Shown here: positions 23,345 through 31,543 of the stretch, one piece after another | Layout of the letters: every line of letters starts with the position of its first letter | How positions within the stretch are numbered: position 1 is the first letter of the stretch | DNA from: Parcubacteria group bacterium GW2011_GWE2_39_37 | GTDB lineage: Bacteria; Patescibacteriota; Patescibacteriia; Patescibacteriales; GWE2-39-37 | DNA length: 41,276 nucleotides | Reading direction: 5' to 3' | NCBI GenBank assembly: GCA_000995135.1 | Contig: LBWY01000008.1 | Coordinates: 1 to 41,276, forward strand | Made by a program: the position numbers and the translations under genes | Notes under the pieces: generated by a model | Seen by the model: only the letters and a program-made list of their open reading frames with translations | What the model was told of the DNA's origin: nothing | Databases searched by the model: none

Positions 23345-23524
23345 TTATTTTTTATAGTATAAATAAGTATTTAAAATCAGGGATAAAACTAAAAACATAC
23401 TAACAATAACCAGGGTAAAATGCAACTTTTTGAGTTTGATCTCTGCCTCTTCCCTGCTCTTCATCAATAAAATGTTGGTAAGGTCGTTTACCAAATAAAT
23501 AAACTTTTTAATTTTCAATTTCAT
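23345..23524 (-). CDS. 59-aa single-pass membrane protein
   Basis: A small ORF that fills the space between the WecG-Nudix gene and gltX: it starts 17 nt inside the end of the former and stops 1 nt before the gltX ATG. Sequence: a basic amphipathic stretch MKLKIKKFIYLVNDLTNILL, a charged part KSREEAEIKLKKLH, then one hydrophobic helix FTLVIVSMFLVLSLILNTYL ending YYKK. The coupling to both neighbours supports a real gene. Function unknown. Confidence 0.65.
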   Translation of the reverse strand: MKLKIKKFIYLVNDLTNILLMKSREEAEIKLKKLHFTLVIVSMFLVLSLILNTYLYYKK

Positions 23525-24749
23525 GATTTTTTATTACTTCTAAAAATTTATTTAAAAACACTTGAGTCGATTCTCTCCTTGTTGAGTATACTTCTTTTAC
23601 CAAATCTTCTACTAGTACCCATTTCCAAGCGACATGATCCCAATAATTTAGTCTTATATCTTTATCCTCGCCCAGGAATTCTGCAATGAATAAACCTTGC
23701 GCTTGCCCCTTATACCCCCAATGCTTGTCAGCCAAATATTTGCCTGAACCGACGTATTTTTTAAATTTATATTTCCATAGATTACTGAAACCGGCTATTG
23801 GCTTAAAGTTGTCAGTATTTAATTCTTCTCTTAATTCTCTGGCACCCGCTTCCATGATATTTTCACACTCTGTCCCGCCCTGTGGCAATTGCCAATGCTC
23901 TTTCTGCCAAACCCTTTCAACGATTAAAACTTTGTACTTGTCATCTTCTTTTTTGTACAAGAGACAGGCAACATTTTTTCGATAGAAAAATGGCAAGATG
24001 AATCGCCAGACAAAGAACTTCCAGGAAAAAACAAAAACTGCGCGATACACTCTTTTAAACCTATCGAAGAAAAAAACTTTTTTTCCTGGAATTCTTTTTT
24101 GCTGAAAAGCTCTCCAAAGCCATTCCAAGCCAAAGAATCTAAAAGATTTCGGCGCTCTTTTGGCTTTGCCGGTGATGAAATCAATCGCTCCACCGATGCC
24201 GATCGCCACTTTTACTGAGGGCAAATTCTTCAAATTGTGATTAATAAACTTTTCCTGCCATGGAGCACCGAGCGCTACCAAAGCTATTTCTGGCGAAAAT
24301 AAGTTTATCTTGTCAATTTCAAAATCCACTTGATTTTTTTCAAGGTCTAAAACTTGGAAGGAAAGTCCAGGAAATTTTTTCTCGATACTGTTTCTTATTT
24401 CCAAAGAAGTAGACAAGCCGCCAGACCAATTGAAAATTACCACTCTCTTTTTTATTGCACTAGCAAATTTTAAAATGTCGGTGGTTAGATCAGCACCTGT
24501 TATCCTGGTCACATTTTCACCGGAAAACCAAGCAGCGACCTTCAATCCAAAACCATCCATTATTGAAATATCTGCATTGTTGAGAATGTAGAAATATTCT
24601 TCATCCTTTTCTGCCATCAGGATAATCTCCGGGTTAGGAGTTACGATGTAGTGTTGTTTTTTGCTTTTTAAAAAAGCCTCGATTTTTACCAAGACCTCTT
24701 TTTTGCTTATCTGTGAAATATTGATTCCTAAGATGTTTATTTTATTCAT
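23508..24749 (-). CDS. WecG/TagA/CpsF-family glycosyltransferase fused to a Nudix hydrolase domain
   Basis: A 413-aa two-domain protein. Residues 1 to about 245 are a GT26 (WecG/TagA) glycosyltransferase: VTPNPEIILMAE, NADISIMDGFGLKVAAW, RITGADL, VALGAPWQEKF and GIGGAIDFITGKAKRAP are its conserved blocks. Such enzymes add ManNAc(A)-type sugars to undecaprenyl-PP-GlcNAc. From about 265 to 400 is a Nudix domain with a Nudix box (QGGTECENIMEAGARELREE). The box keeps E-x7-RE-x-x-EE but is one residue short between GG and the first E, and has N for the final G. It may hydrolyse an NDP-sugar or NTP. A basic amphipathic link at about 225-260 may bind membrane. It is 1 nt downstream of thpR. Confidence 0.93.
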   Translation of the reverse strand: MNKINILGINISQISKKEVLVKIEAFLKSKKQHYIVTPNPEIILMAEKDEEYFYILNNADISIMDGFGLKVAAWFSGENVTRITGADLTTDILKFASAIKKRVVIFNWSGGLSTSLEIRNSIEKKFPGLSFQVLDLEKNQVDFEIDKINLFSPEIALVALGAPWQEKFINHNLKNLPSVKVAIGIGGAIDFITGKAKRAPKSFRFFGLEWLWRAFQQKRIPGKKVFFFDRFKRVYRAVFVFSWKFFVWRFILPFFYRKNVACLLYKKEDDKYKVLIVERVWQKEHWQLPQGGTECENIMEAGARELREELNTDNFKPIAGFSNLWKYKFKKYVGSGKYLADKHWGYKGQAQGLFIAEFLGEDKDIRLNYWDHVAWKWVLVEDLVKEVYSTRRESTQVFLNKFLEVIKNHEIEN

Positions 24750-24750
24750 G

Positions 24751-25329
24751 TCACAAGCGATAATTTTTTATTGTTTTGTATTCTGACCCTTCTGCCTTTA
24801 AAACTGACTCCATCAGAGCAATGGATCGGACAACAAATTCTTTTACCCTAAATTTGGGTTTTATCAAAGTAAGGGATTGAAAATCTTTTACTCTACCCAA
24901 AGTGAAATGTGCCTGCCAAGGTCGATGGTCGATATAGATATTCATCTCAGAAATTTTTTCACCGATTTTCTTTTGTAGCTCCGCAATCGAATTCCCGCTG
25001 ATCTGTTCGACTTCTAGAAACAAAACTTGGGGATAAAGCAGATTGGGGAAAGCATTCAAATCCGTTACTGCAAATTCAACCAGACCGAAGCCTTTGATGA
25101 TCTTTTTAATTGTTGAGTCAACTTTCTCGATTTGTGCCTTGTTAAGATTACCCAAGAAATGCAAAGTCAAATGACTATCGTCTGAACTGATCCATTTAAT
25201 GCCGTTATTTAATTTACTTAATTCCAAAATCAGTTTTTCTATTTCTTTGCGAATTTTTGGAGTTGGATGCAAGGCAACAAAAGTCCTCTTCAATCCTCTA
25301 TCTGTTCTATTTTTTACAATTCCTTTCAT
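24751..25329 (-). CDS. thpR: RNA 2',3'-cyclic phosphodiesterase (ThpR/LigT)
   Basis: A 192-aa member of the 2H phosphoesterase family. Both catalytic H-x-T-x motifs are present: HLTLHFLG and HFTLGRVK, each with its normal distance in the bilobal fold. These enzymes open 2',3'-cyclic phosphates on RNA or join tRNA halves by 2'-5' ligation in vitro. Length is normal. It begins an apparent four-gene operon (thpR, WecG-Nudix, 59-aa protein, gltX). An N-terminal extension MKGIVKNRTDRGLKR is slightly longer than usual, so translation could start later. Confidence 0.92.
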   Translation of the reverse strand: MKGIVKNRTDRGLKRTFVALHPTPKIRKEIEKLILELSKLNNGIKWISSDDSHLTLHFLGNLNKAQIEKVDSTIKKIIKGFGLVEFAVTDLNAFPNLLYPQVLFLEVEQISGNSIAELQKKIGEKISEMNIYIDHRPWQAHFTLGRVKDFQSLTLIKPKFRVKEFVVRSIALMESVLKAEGSEYKTIKNYRL

Positions 25330-25494
25330 ATCTATATTAACTTAAAAATTTAATAAAAACAAGGTTTTATAACTAATATGACTTAATTATTGCCATTATT
25401 TTAAAATTGTCGTACTAATCAGTCTGATAAACAAATTAATGCAATATCATTAAATCTAAGTTAATCAATTTCAAAATAAAAAATGCTTAGATTC

Positions 25495-25523
25495 TTGACA
25501 ACGAATCGCAATTTTTATATAGT
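25495..25523 (+). promoter_or_regulatory. Consensus sigma-70 promoter for clpB
   Basis: TTGACA (25495-25500), 17-bp spacer, TATAGT (25518-25523). It is the best promoter in the window, and the CIRCE site covers the predicted transcription start. The rest of the 25330-25494 gap is AT-rich and holds nothing I recognise. Confidence 0.85.
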
Positions 25524-25527
25524 ATAT

Positions 25528-25554
25528 TTAGCAATCCGACATAGAGAGTGCTAA
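25528..25554 (+). promoter_or_regulatory. CIRCE operator (HrcA binding site)
   Basis: TTAGCAATC, nine bases, GAGTGCTAA. It differs from the CIRCE consensus (TTAGCACTC-N9-GAGTGCTAA) by one base in the left arm. The position over the start site fits repression by HrcA, released on heat shock. hrcA itself is not in the window. Confidence 0.9.
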
Positions 25555-25586
25555 ATTTAATCTTAGCTTAATAAATATAATAATAT

Positions 25587-25632
25587 TATTCGTAAGCACC
25601 GTATCTGCTACGGCATGCGAAGCAAATAACAT
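25587..25632. repeat. TATTCG...ATAACAT repeat, copy 1
   Basis: A 46-bp unit in the clpB leader, beginning TATTCGTAAGCACC and ending AGCAAATAACAT, directly before the ATG. The ends match the units near mraZ at 38338 and 38917. It contains a hairpin, CCGTATCTGCTACGG. Confidence 0.45.
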
Positions 25633-28199
25633 ATGTTCGATAAATTTACTCACAAATCGCAAGAAGCGATCATCAATTCTCAGATCATCGCTCAAGAAAA
25701 TGGTCAACAGCATATTGAAGCATTGCATCTGCTTGCCTCCCTTTTGGAGCAAAGCGAAAGTTTGGTACGGCCGATTTTGGAAAAATTAAAAATAGATACG
25801 GATGAAGTGGAAACAAAGGTTTATGATGCGATCGACCGATTGCCAAAAATCAAAACCTCAGCCAATGCCGGCACAGTACAGGGCACCCCGGAAGTTGCCA
25901 TGATTTTGGATCACGCAAAAAAAGAAGCTGATCATTTTGGGCACAAGAAATACTGATCAGTTTTGGCCTTGAGCATGAATCTGTCTTGAAAATTTTGGCA
26001 GAACTCCGAGGTACGCAAAAAATCGTTGATGCCGACCCGGAAACCAAATACAAAGTATTAGAAAAATATGCAATCAACCTGACTGCCATGGCCAGAGCAG
26101 AAAAGCTTGACCCAGTCATCGGCCGTGATGAAGAAATTAGAAGGATAATGCAAGTGTTGTCTCGCCGTACCAAAAACAACCCAGTTTTGATCGGCGAAGC
26201 CGGTACAGGCAAAACTGCCATCGTTGAAGGATTGGCACAACGAATCGTTGCCGGCGATGTCCCAGAAACCTTAAAAGGCAAAGAACTGGTCAGTCTGGAT
26301 CTTGCCTCTATGATTGCCGGTGCAAAATTTCGTGGAGAATTTGAAGATCGCTTGCGCTCTGTTTTGAAAGAAGTAAAATCCCAAGAAGGTAAAATTATTT
26401 TATTTATTGATGAGCTACATACCCTGGTCGGAGCTGGAGCTTCCGAAGGCGCCATGGATGCTTCCAATATGTTGAAGCCTGCATTAGCCCGCGGCGAATT
26501 GCATACTATCGGCGCTACCACCACTAAAGAATATCAGAAATACATTGAAAAAGATGCTGCATTAGAAAGACGTTTTCAACCGATTTATGTCTATGAACCA
26601 AATACCGATGATGCGATCGCTATTCTGCGTGGCATCAAAGAAAAATACGAAATCCACCATGGCGTCAGAATAACGGATGACGCGATCATCGCTTCCGTAA
26701 AACTTTCTTCTCGTTACATCAGCGACCGTTTCTTGCCAGACAAAGCAGTGGACTTGATTGATGAAGCTGCCTCTTCCCTACGTATGGAAATCGATTCTTG
26801 TCCACAGGAATTAGATGACCTTAGGAGAGAAATCAAACGCTTGGAAATTGCAAAAGCCGGATTATTGAAAGAAAAAAAATCTTCTCCAAAGCTTCGATCA
26901 ATCAATAAGGATCTGGCTCACAACAAAGAAGTTGCCAATCAATTAGAGTTGCATTGGCAGAATGAAAAAGATGCGATCAGCAAGATCAGAGAATCTAAAA
27001 AACAGATTGATGAGCTTAAAGCCAAAGCGGAAATCGTTGAAAGACGAGGCGACGATCTGACCCAAGTTGCGGAAATCCGATATAGCAATATTCCTGCTTT
27101 GGAAAAAGAGATAAAGAAACAAGAACAGAAATTAATCAAGATACAGCAAAGCGGACAAAGAATCCTTAAAGAAGAAATTGACGAAGAAGATATCGCCAAA
27201 GTCGTTTCTCGCTGGACCGGCATTCCGGTTTCCAAAATGCTTGAAGGTGAGATTCAAAAACTTGCCAAGGCAGAGACTGAGTTGTCCAAGCATGTGGTTG
27301 GCCAAGACGAGGCTATCAAAGCAATCGCCAATGCAATACGTCGTTCTCGTGCGGGCATCGCCGAGGAGAAGAAACCGATGGGTACTTTTCTGTTCGTCGG
27401 ACCGACTGGAGTCGGCAAAACTGAACTGGCCAAAGCCTTGGCCGAGTTTATGTTTAATGATAAGGCTTCTTTGATCCGTCTGGATATGAGCGAATTCATG
27501 GAAAAACATAGCACCGCCAAACTGATCGGTTCCCCACCTGGCTATGTTGGTTATGAAGAAGGAGGACAACTGACAGAGAGAATCCGCAGACGTCCATATA
27601 GCGTCATCTTGTTTGATGAGATAGAAAAAGCACATCCGGAAGTATTCAATATTCTTTTACAAGTATTAGATGATGGACAGCTGACTGACTCCAAAGGAAG
27701 AACTGTAAACTTCAAGAATACTATTATCATCATGACCTCCAATCTCGGCAATGAAGTGATCAAGCAATTCTCTATCGGCTTTTCTGACGCAGACGAGGAA
27801 AAAGAAAAGAAATCACAAGAGGTTGAGATGAAAGAAAAAATCGACAAGATACTGAGAGAACATTTCAAGCTAGAATTCCTGAATCGTATTGATGAAACAG
27901 TAATTTTTAAAAGCCTGACCAAGGATGTACTGACTAAGATTGTCGATTTGGAATTGCACAAAATTACCAGCCGTCTAAAGAACAAGGATATCGTCATTAA
28001 AGTCGGCAATAAGGTCAAAAAGATGCTAGCAGAAAAAGGCTACGATCCGACCTTCGGCGCTAGACCGCTTAAACGTCTGATTCAGAACAAGATCTTAGAT
28101 GAGTTGGCATTAGAAATCATTGAAGGAAAGATCAAGGGCGGAAATGAAGTTTTGATTGATTTGGGCATAAAAGACCTGGTAGAAATTACTGTGAAATAA
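25633..28199 (+). pseudogene. clpB: ATP-dependent disaggregase ClpB, frame broken by a short internal gap
   Basis: Two frames make one ClpB. Frame 1 (25633-25956) is the N-domain, MFDKFTHKSQEAIINSQIIA up to KKEADHFG. Frame 2 is coding from about 25940 ([17 protein letters not shown]) to 28199. About 20-25 residues of the second N-domain repeat, normally the FIS-x-EH-LLAL segment, are missing at the junction near 25936-25945. The rest is intact: Walker A1 GEAGTGKT, the coiled-coil M domain (about 130 residues, [17 protein letters not shown] on) that separates ClpB from ClpC, Walker A2 GPTGVGKT and the C-terminal D2 tail. ClpB reactivates aggregated proteins with DnaK. The CIRCE operator fits heat-shock control. 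A start at TTG 25986 would yield an N-domain-less form. The break may be an assembly gap. Confidence 0.9.
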
Positions 28200-28204
28200 C
28201 GCAG

Positions 28205-28265
28205 AACACTTAAACACAGAGCACGTGAGCATATTGTATGTTCACGTGCTTTTTGTTTAAAGTGT
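28205..28265 (+). terminator. Large hairpin terminator after clpB
   Basis: Imperfect inverted repeat of about 28 bp per arm: AACACTTAAACACAGAGCAC ... GTGCTTTTTGTTTAAAGTGTT region, with GCACGTGA / TTCACGTGC as the GC-rich core. Confidence 0.8.
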
Positions 28266-28299
28266 TAATGATTTACTTGCCTATACGTTGCAATTTGAT

Positions 28300-28328
28300 T
28301 TGTCTCTATGCGCAATTTACTGTATAAT
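28300..28328 (+). promoter_or_regulatory. Putative promoter for the secreted repeat protein
   Basis: TTGTCT, 17-bp spacer, perfect -10 TATAAT (28323-28328), about 35 nt before the ATG at 28363. Confidence 0.65.
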
Positions 28329-28362
28329 ATATAAAATAAAGTAATAATTAATATAGTAAATC

Positions 28363-29832
28363 ATGAGAAATTTTTATAAATCCAAATTAACCTTATTTAT
28401 TGCCCTAATCTTACTATTAAGTGCGGCATCAATCAGCGCTCAGACAGTTGAAAATACTTTTAATCCTAATTACATTATTGGCGATAGTGAAATTCTTGAT
28501 TCATCTTCAATGACCCTGGCAGAAATAGATCAATTTTTAAAAAGTAAAGAAGGATTCCTTGCCACATACAAAACCACCAGTCCTGATGGCAAAACCATGA
28601 GCGCTGCTGAAATCATTTACGATCGCGCCATCACCAATGGAGTAAATCCGAAATTCTTGATTGTTCTATTGCAAAAAGAAGGCAGTCTGATTGAGAAAAA
28701 AAATCCAAGTCAGATCGCCTTGGACTGGGCAGTCGGCTATGGTTGTTTTGACAATTCACCTTGCAATCCTCGTTGGCAGGGTTTCTGGAAACAAATCAAT
28801 AGCGCCTCTTTGCAATTCAGAGACTATATGGATAATCCTCATCTGTATAACTATCGACCAAATCAAACCTATACCATCAGCAATACCGGCAGAGACCCGA
28901 TGGTGGTAACACCATTGAATCTAGCAACATCAGCATTGTACAATTACACTCCACATGTCTACAACGGAAACTATAATTTTTACGTCATCTGGCAGCGCTA
29001 TTTCAGCCGCAACGCCGTCTATCCCAATGGCTCATTACTGCAAGCCGATAACGACCCGGTAGTATACCTTATCCAAGACGGGAAAAAACGTCCCTTCACC
29101 TCCAAGGGTGCGCTTACCTCCAGATATGACAGCAAAAAAATTATCAAAGTCAGTAAAACCGATCTTGCCCAATATAGTCTTGGCAATCCGATAAAATTTG
29201 CACAGTATTCCTTGGTCCGTTCCCCTGCCGGTTCGATATATCTGATTGTTGATGATACCCGCAGAGGCTTCACCTCACAATTAGCTTTCAAAAAAGTCGG
29301 CCTAAACCCTGAAGAAATTATCAGTGCCAGCTGGGCGGATATCACTCCCTATAAAGAAGTGGCTGCTATCACTGCCACCTCAACTCATGCAACTGGCTCG
29401 CTATTACAAAATAACAAAACCGGCGGTGTTTATTGGGTGATTGATGGGAAAAAATCCGCTATTCTTGATGCGATATTCTTGAAGACAAAATTCAAATACA
29501 AGCGAATAACTGCAGTCACTCCGAAGGAGCTGGACAAATACCCTACCACTACCCCAGTACTATTTAATGACGGCGAATTAGTCAAATCACCGATTTCAAA
29601 TTCTATCTATATCATCGCTGATGGCAAGAAAAATCCGATTTATTCAGGAGAAATCTTTGAAAAACTTGGTTACAAATGGGAAAATATAATTACTGTATCA
29701 CCTAAATTATTATATTTATACCCCGAAGGCGCCCCCATAAATAAATTACCCAATGCCACTCCAGAGGAGGAACAGGCTGCATTGGCAGTAACTGCAAGCT
29801 CCACTGCAACGACCACATTGACCAAGATATAA
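28363..29832 (+). CDS. Secreted protein with glucosaminidase-like N-domain and four C-terminal repeats
   Basis: A 489-aa exported protein. The signal peptide ends about ISAQ (residue 26). Residues 40-220 include SAAEIIYDRAITNGVNPKFL then IVLLQKEGSLIEKK, a segment seen in lysozyme/glucosaminidase-like domains of secreted proteins; the E in LLQKEGS is a candidate catalytic residue. From about 225 come four related repeats, each of the form G-x-L-(V/L)-x(5-9)-(V/I)-Y-x-I-x-(D/N)-G-K-(K/R): QDGKKRPF, VDDTRRGF, IDGKKSAI, ADGKKNPI. Such repeats are common in Patescibacterial surface proteins and may bind wall or host glycans. The tail is Thr/Ala-rich. Wall hydrolysis is an inference. Confidence 0.75.
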   Translation: MRNFYKSKLTLFIALILLLSAASISAQTVENTFNPNYIIGDSEILDSSSMTLAEIDQFLKSKEGFLATYKTTSPDGKTMSAAEIIYDRAITNGVNPKFLIVLLQKEGSLIEKKNPSQIALDWAVGYGCFDNSPCNPRWQGFWKQINSASLQFRDYMDNPHLYNYRPNQTYTISNTGRDPMVVTPLNLATSALYNYTPHVYNGNYNFYVIWQRYFSRNAVYPNGSLLQADNDPVVYLIQDGKKRPFTSKGALTSRYDSKKIIKVSKTDLAQYSLGNPIKFAQYSLVRSPAGSIYLIVDDTRRGFTSQLAFKKVGLNPEEIISASWADITPYKEVAAITATSTHATGSLLQNNKTGGVYWVIDGKKSAILDAIFLKTKFKYKRITAVTPKELDKYPTTTPVLFNDGELVKSPISNSIYIIADGKKNPIYSGEIFEKLGYKWENIITVSPKLLYLYPEGAPINKLPNATPEEEQAALAVTASSTATTTLTKI

Positions 29833-29884
29833 CAATTGTTCTCGTAAATAATTTCATATTGATATGAAATTTTAAAATAAAATT

Positions 29885-30673
29885 ATGTCAATCGTCTTCT
29901 CCGCAATCGTTCCCCACCCTCCTCTTTTAATTCCCTCCATCGGCAAAGAAAACGCTCAACAGCTAAAAAGCACAGATCAGGCTTTTAAAAAATTAGAGGA
30001 AGAGCTTTATGCGAGTAAACCCGATACGATCCTGATAATATCTCCACATGGCGTGGTTCAATCCAACGCCTTCACTTTGAATTTAAGTCCGGAATTCTCT
30101 GGCAACCTGGAAACTTTTGGCGATTTTTCTACTAAACTGAATTTTAAGGGTGATGTTGGTCTTGCTTATAGGATCAGAGAAAATCTTGAAACTAAAGCGC
30201 CGCTTCAATTGATCAGTGAAAAAAAATTGGATTATGGCTCTTTGATTCCGCTATATCTTTTGACAAAGAATATGCCGCAAGTAAAGATCATTCCTCTTTA
30301 TTATTCAGGCCTTGACCTGCAAGCGCATTTTAAATTCGGACAAGTCTTAAAAAGAGAATTACTTTATAACAAGAATAGAGTCGCGATAATCGCCTCCGGT
30401 GATTTATCGCACCGCCTAACCAAAGAAGCCCCTGCCGGCTATTCACCGAAGGGGCAAAAATTCGATCAAAAATTGATTGAATTGATCACAAAAAATCAAT
30501 CAGAAGAAATTCTGAACTTAAACCACAAGCTGATAATGGAAGCAAGTGAATGCGGTTTAAAATCCATAATTATTCTCTTGGGAATTCTGGATGGCATGAA
30601 ACATGAAACTCAGAAGCTTTCTTATGAGGCACCATTCGGAGTTGGCTACCTAACCATGAATTTCGTAATTTAA
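29885..30673 (+). CDS. MEMO-family protein (AmmeMemoRadiSam system protein B-like)
   Basis: A 262-aa protein of the MEMO / class III extradiol dioxygenase (LigB) superfamily. It starts MSIVFSAIVPHPPLLIPSIG, has ILIISPHGVVQSNAF, the SGDLSHRLTKEAP segment and a C-terminal YEAPFGVGYLTMNF. The metal-site histidines typical of the family (H in VPHPP, SPHG and LSHR) are present. MEMO proteins often sit with a radical SAM enzyme and an AMMECR1 domain protein. Neither is visible here, so the protein acts alone or with partners elsewhere. The 52-nt gap before it holds an AT-rich hairpin, ATTTCATAT / ATATGAAAT (29851-29870). Confidence 0.88.
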   Translation: MSIVFSAIVPHPPLLIPSIGKENAQQLKSTDQAFKKLEEELYASKPDTILIISPHGVVQSNAFTLNLSPEFSGNLETFGDFSTKLNFKGDVGLAYRIRENLETKAPLQLISEKKLDYGSLIPLYLLTKNMPQVKIIPLYYSGLDLQAHFKFGQVLKRELLYNKNRVAIIASGDLSHRLTKEAPAGYSPKGQKFDQKLIELITKNQSEEILNLNHKLIMEASECGLKSIIILLGILDGMKHETQKLSYEAPFGVGYLTMNFVI

Positions 30674-30674
30674 A

Positions 30675-30947
30675 TTATTTGCTTTGAGCTGCAACTTTGA
30701 AAAAATATTTCCAAGTCTCCCCTGTTTTACACAATTCTTTCGTATCATTCAAACATCTTTCAACAAATTCTTTATCATTATCTTTGCAGATCTTAAAAAC
30801 AGAATTTCTTTTGAAATTAGGAATCGACAATTCATTAATTACTCTAAGCGCCAGATCTTGCCACTCATATTTTGGCGGTTTTTTAATCGGACGCTGAGCT
30901 TTAAAAATCAAGCCTAAAGGCTCAAATCCGCTATTATTTTTATTCAT
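30675..30947 (-). CDS. Small conserved hypothetical protein
   Basis: A 90-aa soluble protein: a lysine/proline-rich N-terminus (FKAQRPIKKPPKYEWQDLAL) then a helical region with KICKDNDKEFVERCLNDTKE and a GETWKYFFKVAAQ end. I believe similar proteins occur in other Patescibacteria but cannot name a function. It converges with MEMO (1 nt between stops) and diverges from def. No membrane segment. Confidence 0.7.
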   Translation of the reverse strand: MNKNNSGFEPLGLIFKAQRPIKKPPKYEWQDLALRVINELSIPNFKRNSVFKICKDNDKEFVERCLNDTKELCKTGETWKYFFKVAAQSK

Positions 30948-30985
30948 ATACCTAAATTATATCAGCATAAACATCCCCTGTTAAG

Positions 30986-31014
30986 TTGACAAAATCGATA
31001 TTTTCTGATACAGT
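30986..31014 (+). promoter_or_regulatory. Promoter for def-fmt
   Basis: TTGACA, 17-bp spacer, TACAGT, about 25 nt before the def ATG. Confidence 0.78.
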
Positions 31015-31038
31015 AGGCAAGAATTTTAATCAAACAAT

Positions 31039-31542
31039 ATGGCAAAAATTTACCCTATAATAAAAAGTAAAAATCCCCTCTTACGAAAGGTATCTTCCGA
31101 AATCGAACCGGCAAAATTCGGCTCCAATCTACTGAAAAAACTGTTTTTAGACATGACCGCGACTATGTACAAGAAAGATGGCATCGGTCTCGCAGCCCCT
31201 CAAATCAGCAAGAACATCCGCATGGTAGTCATCAACACAGCAGAGGGTCCTATTTGCATGATAAATCCAGTTATTACAAAAAGGTCAACCACGCAAGAAT
31301 TGGGCGAAGAAGGTTGTCTCTCGGTGCCTGGAGTATTTGGGCAGGTCAACAGATACAAAAGTGTCGACTGCCAATTCATCGATGAAAACGGACAAAAAAA
31401 CTTAATCAAAGCGAATAAGATGATGGCTCGTGTAATCCAGCATGAAATTGATCATCTGGATGGCATTCTTTTTATTGATAAACTAGAACCAGGCTCAAAA
31501 TCTTCAGATAGAAAAACCGAAAGACCTGCAGTAAAAAAATAA
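31039..31542 (+). CDS. def: Peptide deformylase
   Basis: A 167-aa enzyme that removes the formyl group from nascent proteins. All three family motifs are intact: GIGLAAPQ (48-55), EGCLS with the metal-binding Cys93, and HEIDH (135-139), whose two His complete the Fe/Zn site and whose Glu is catalytic. Normal length with a short Ser/Lys-rich tail. It has its own promoter and is followed 1 nt later by fmt, the enzyme that adds the formyl group, forming the usual def-fmt pair. Confidence 0.97.
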   Translation: MAKIYPIIKSKNPLLRKVSSEIEPAKFGSNLLKKLFLDMTATMYKKDGIGLAAPQISKNIRMVVINTAEGPICMINPVITKRSTTQELGEEGCLSVPGVFGQVNRYKSVDCQFIDENGQKNLIKANKMMARVIQHEIDHLDGILFIDKLEPGSKSSDRKTERPAVKK

Positions 31543-31543
31543 T

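Noticed and set aside
25850-26524. 224-aa ORF on the - strand
   Set aside because: Antisense shadow of clpB; no recognisable domain, while the opposite strand carries the Clp AAA+ motifs.
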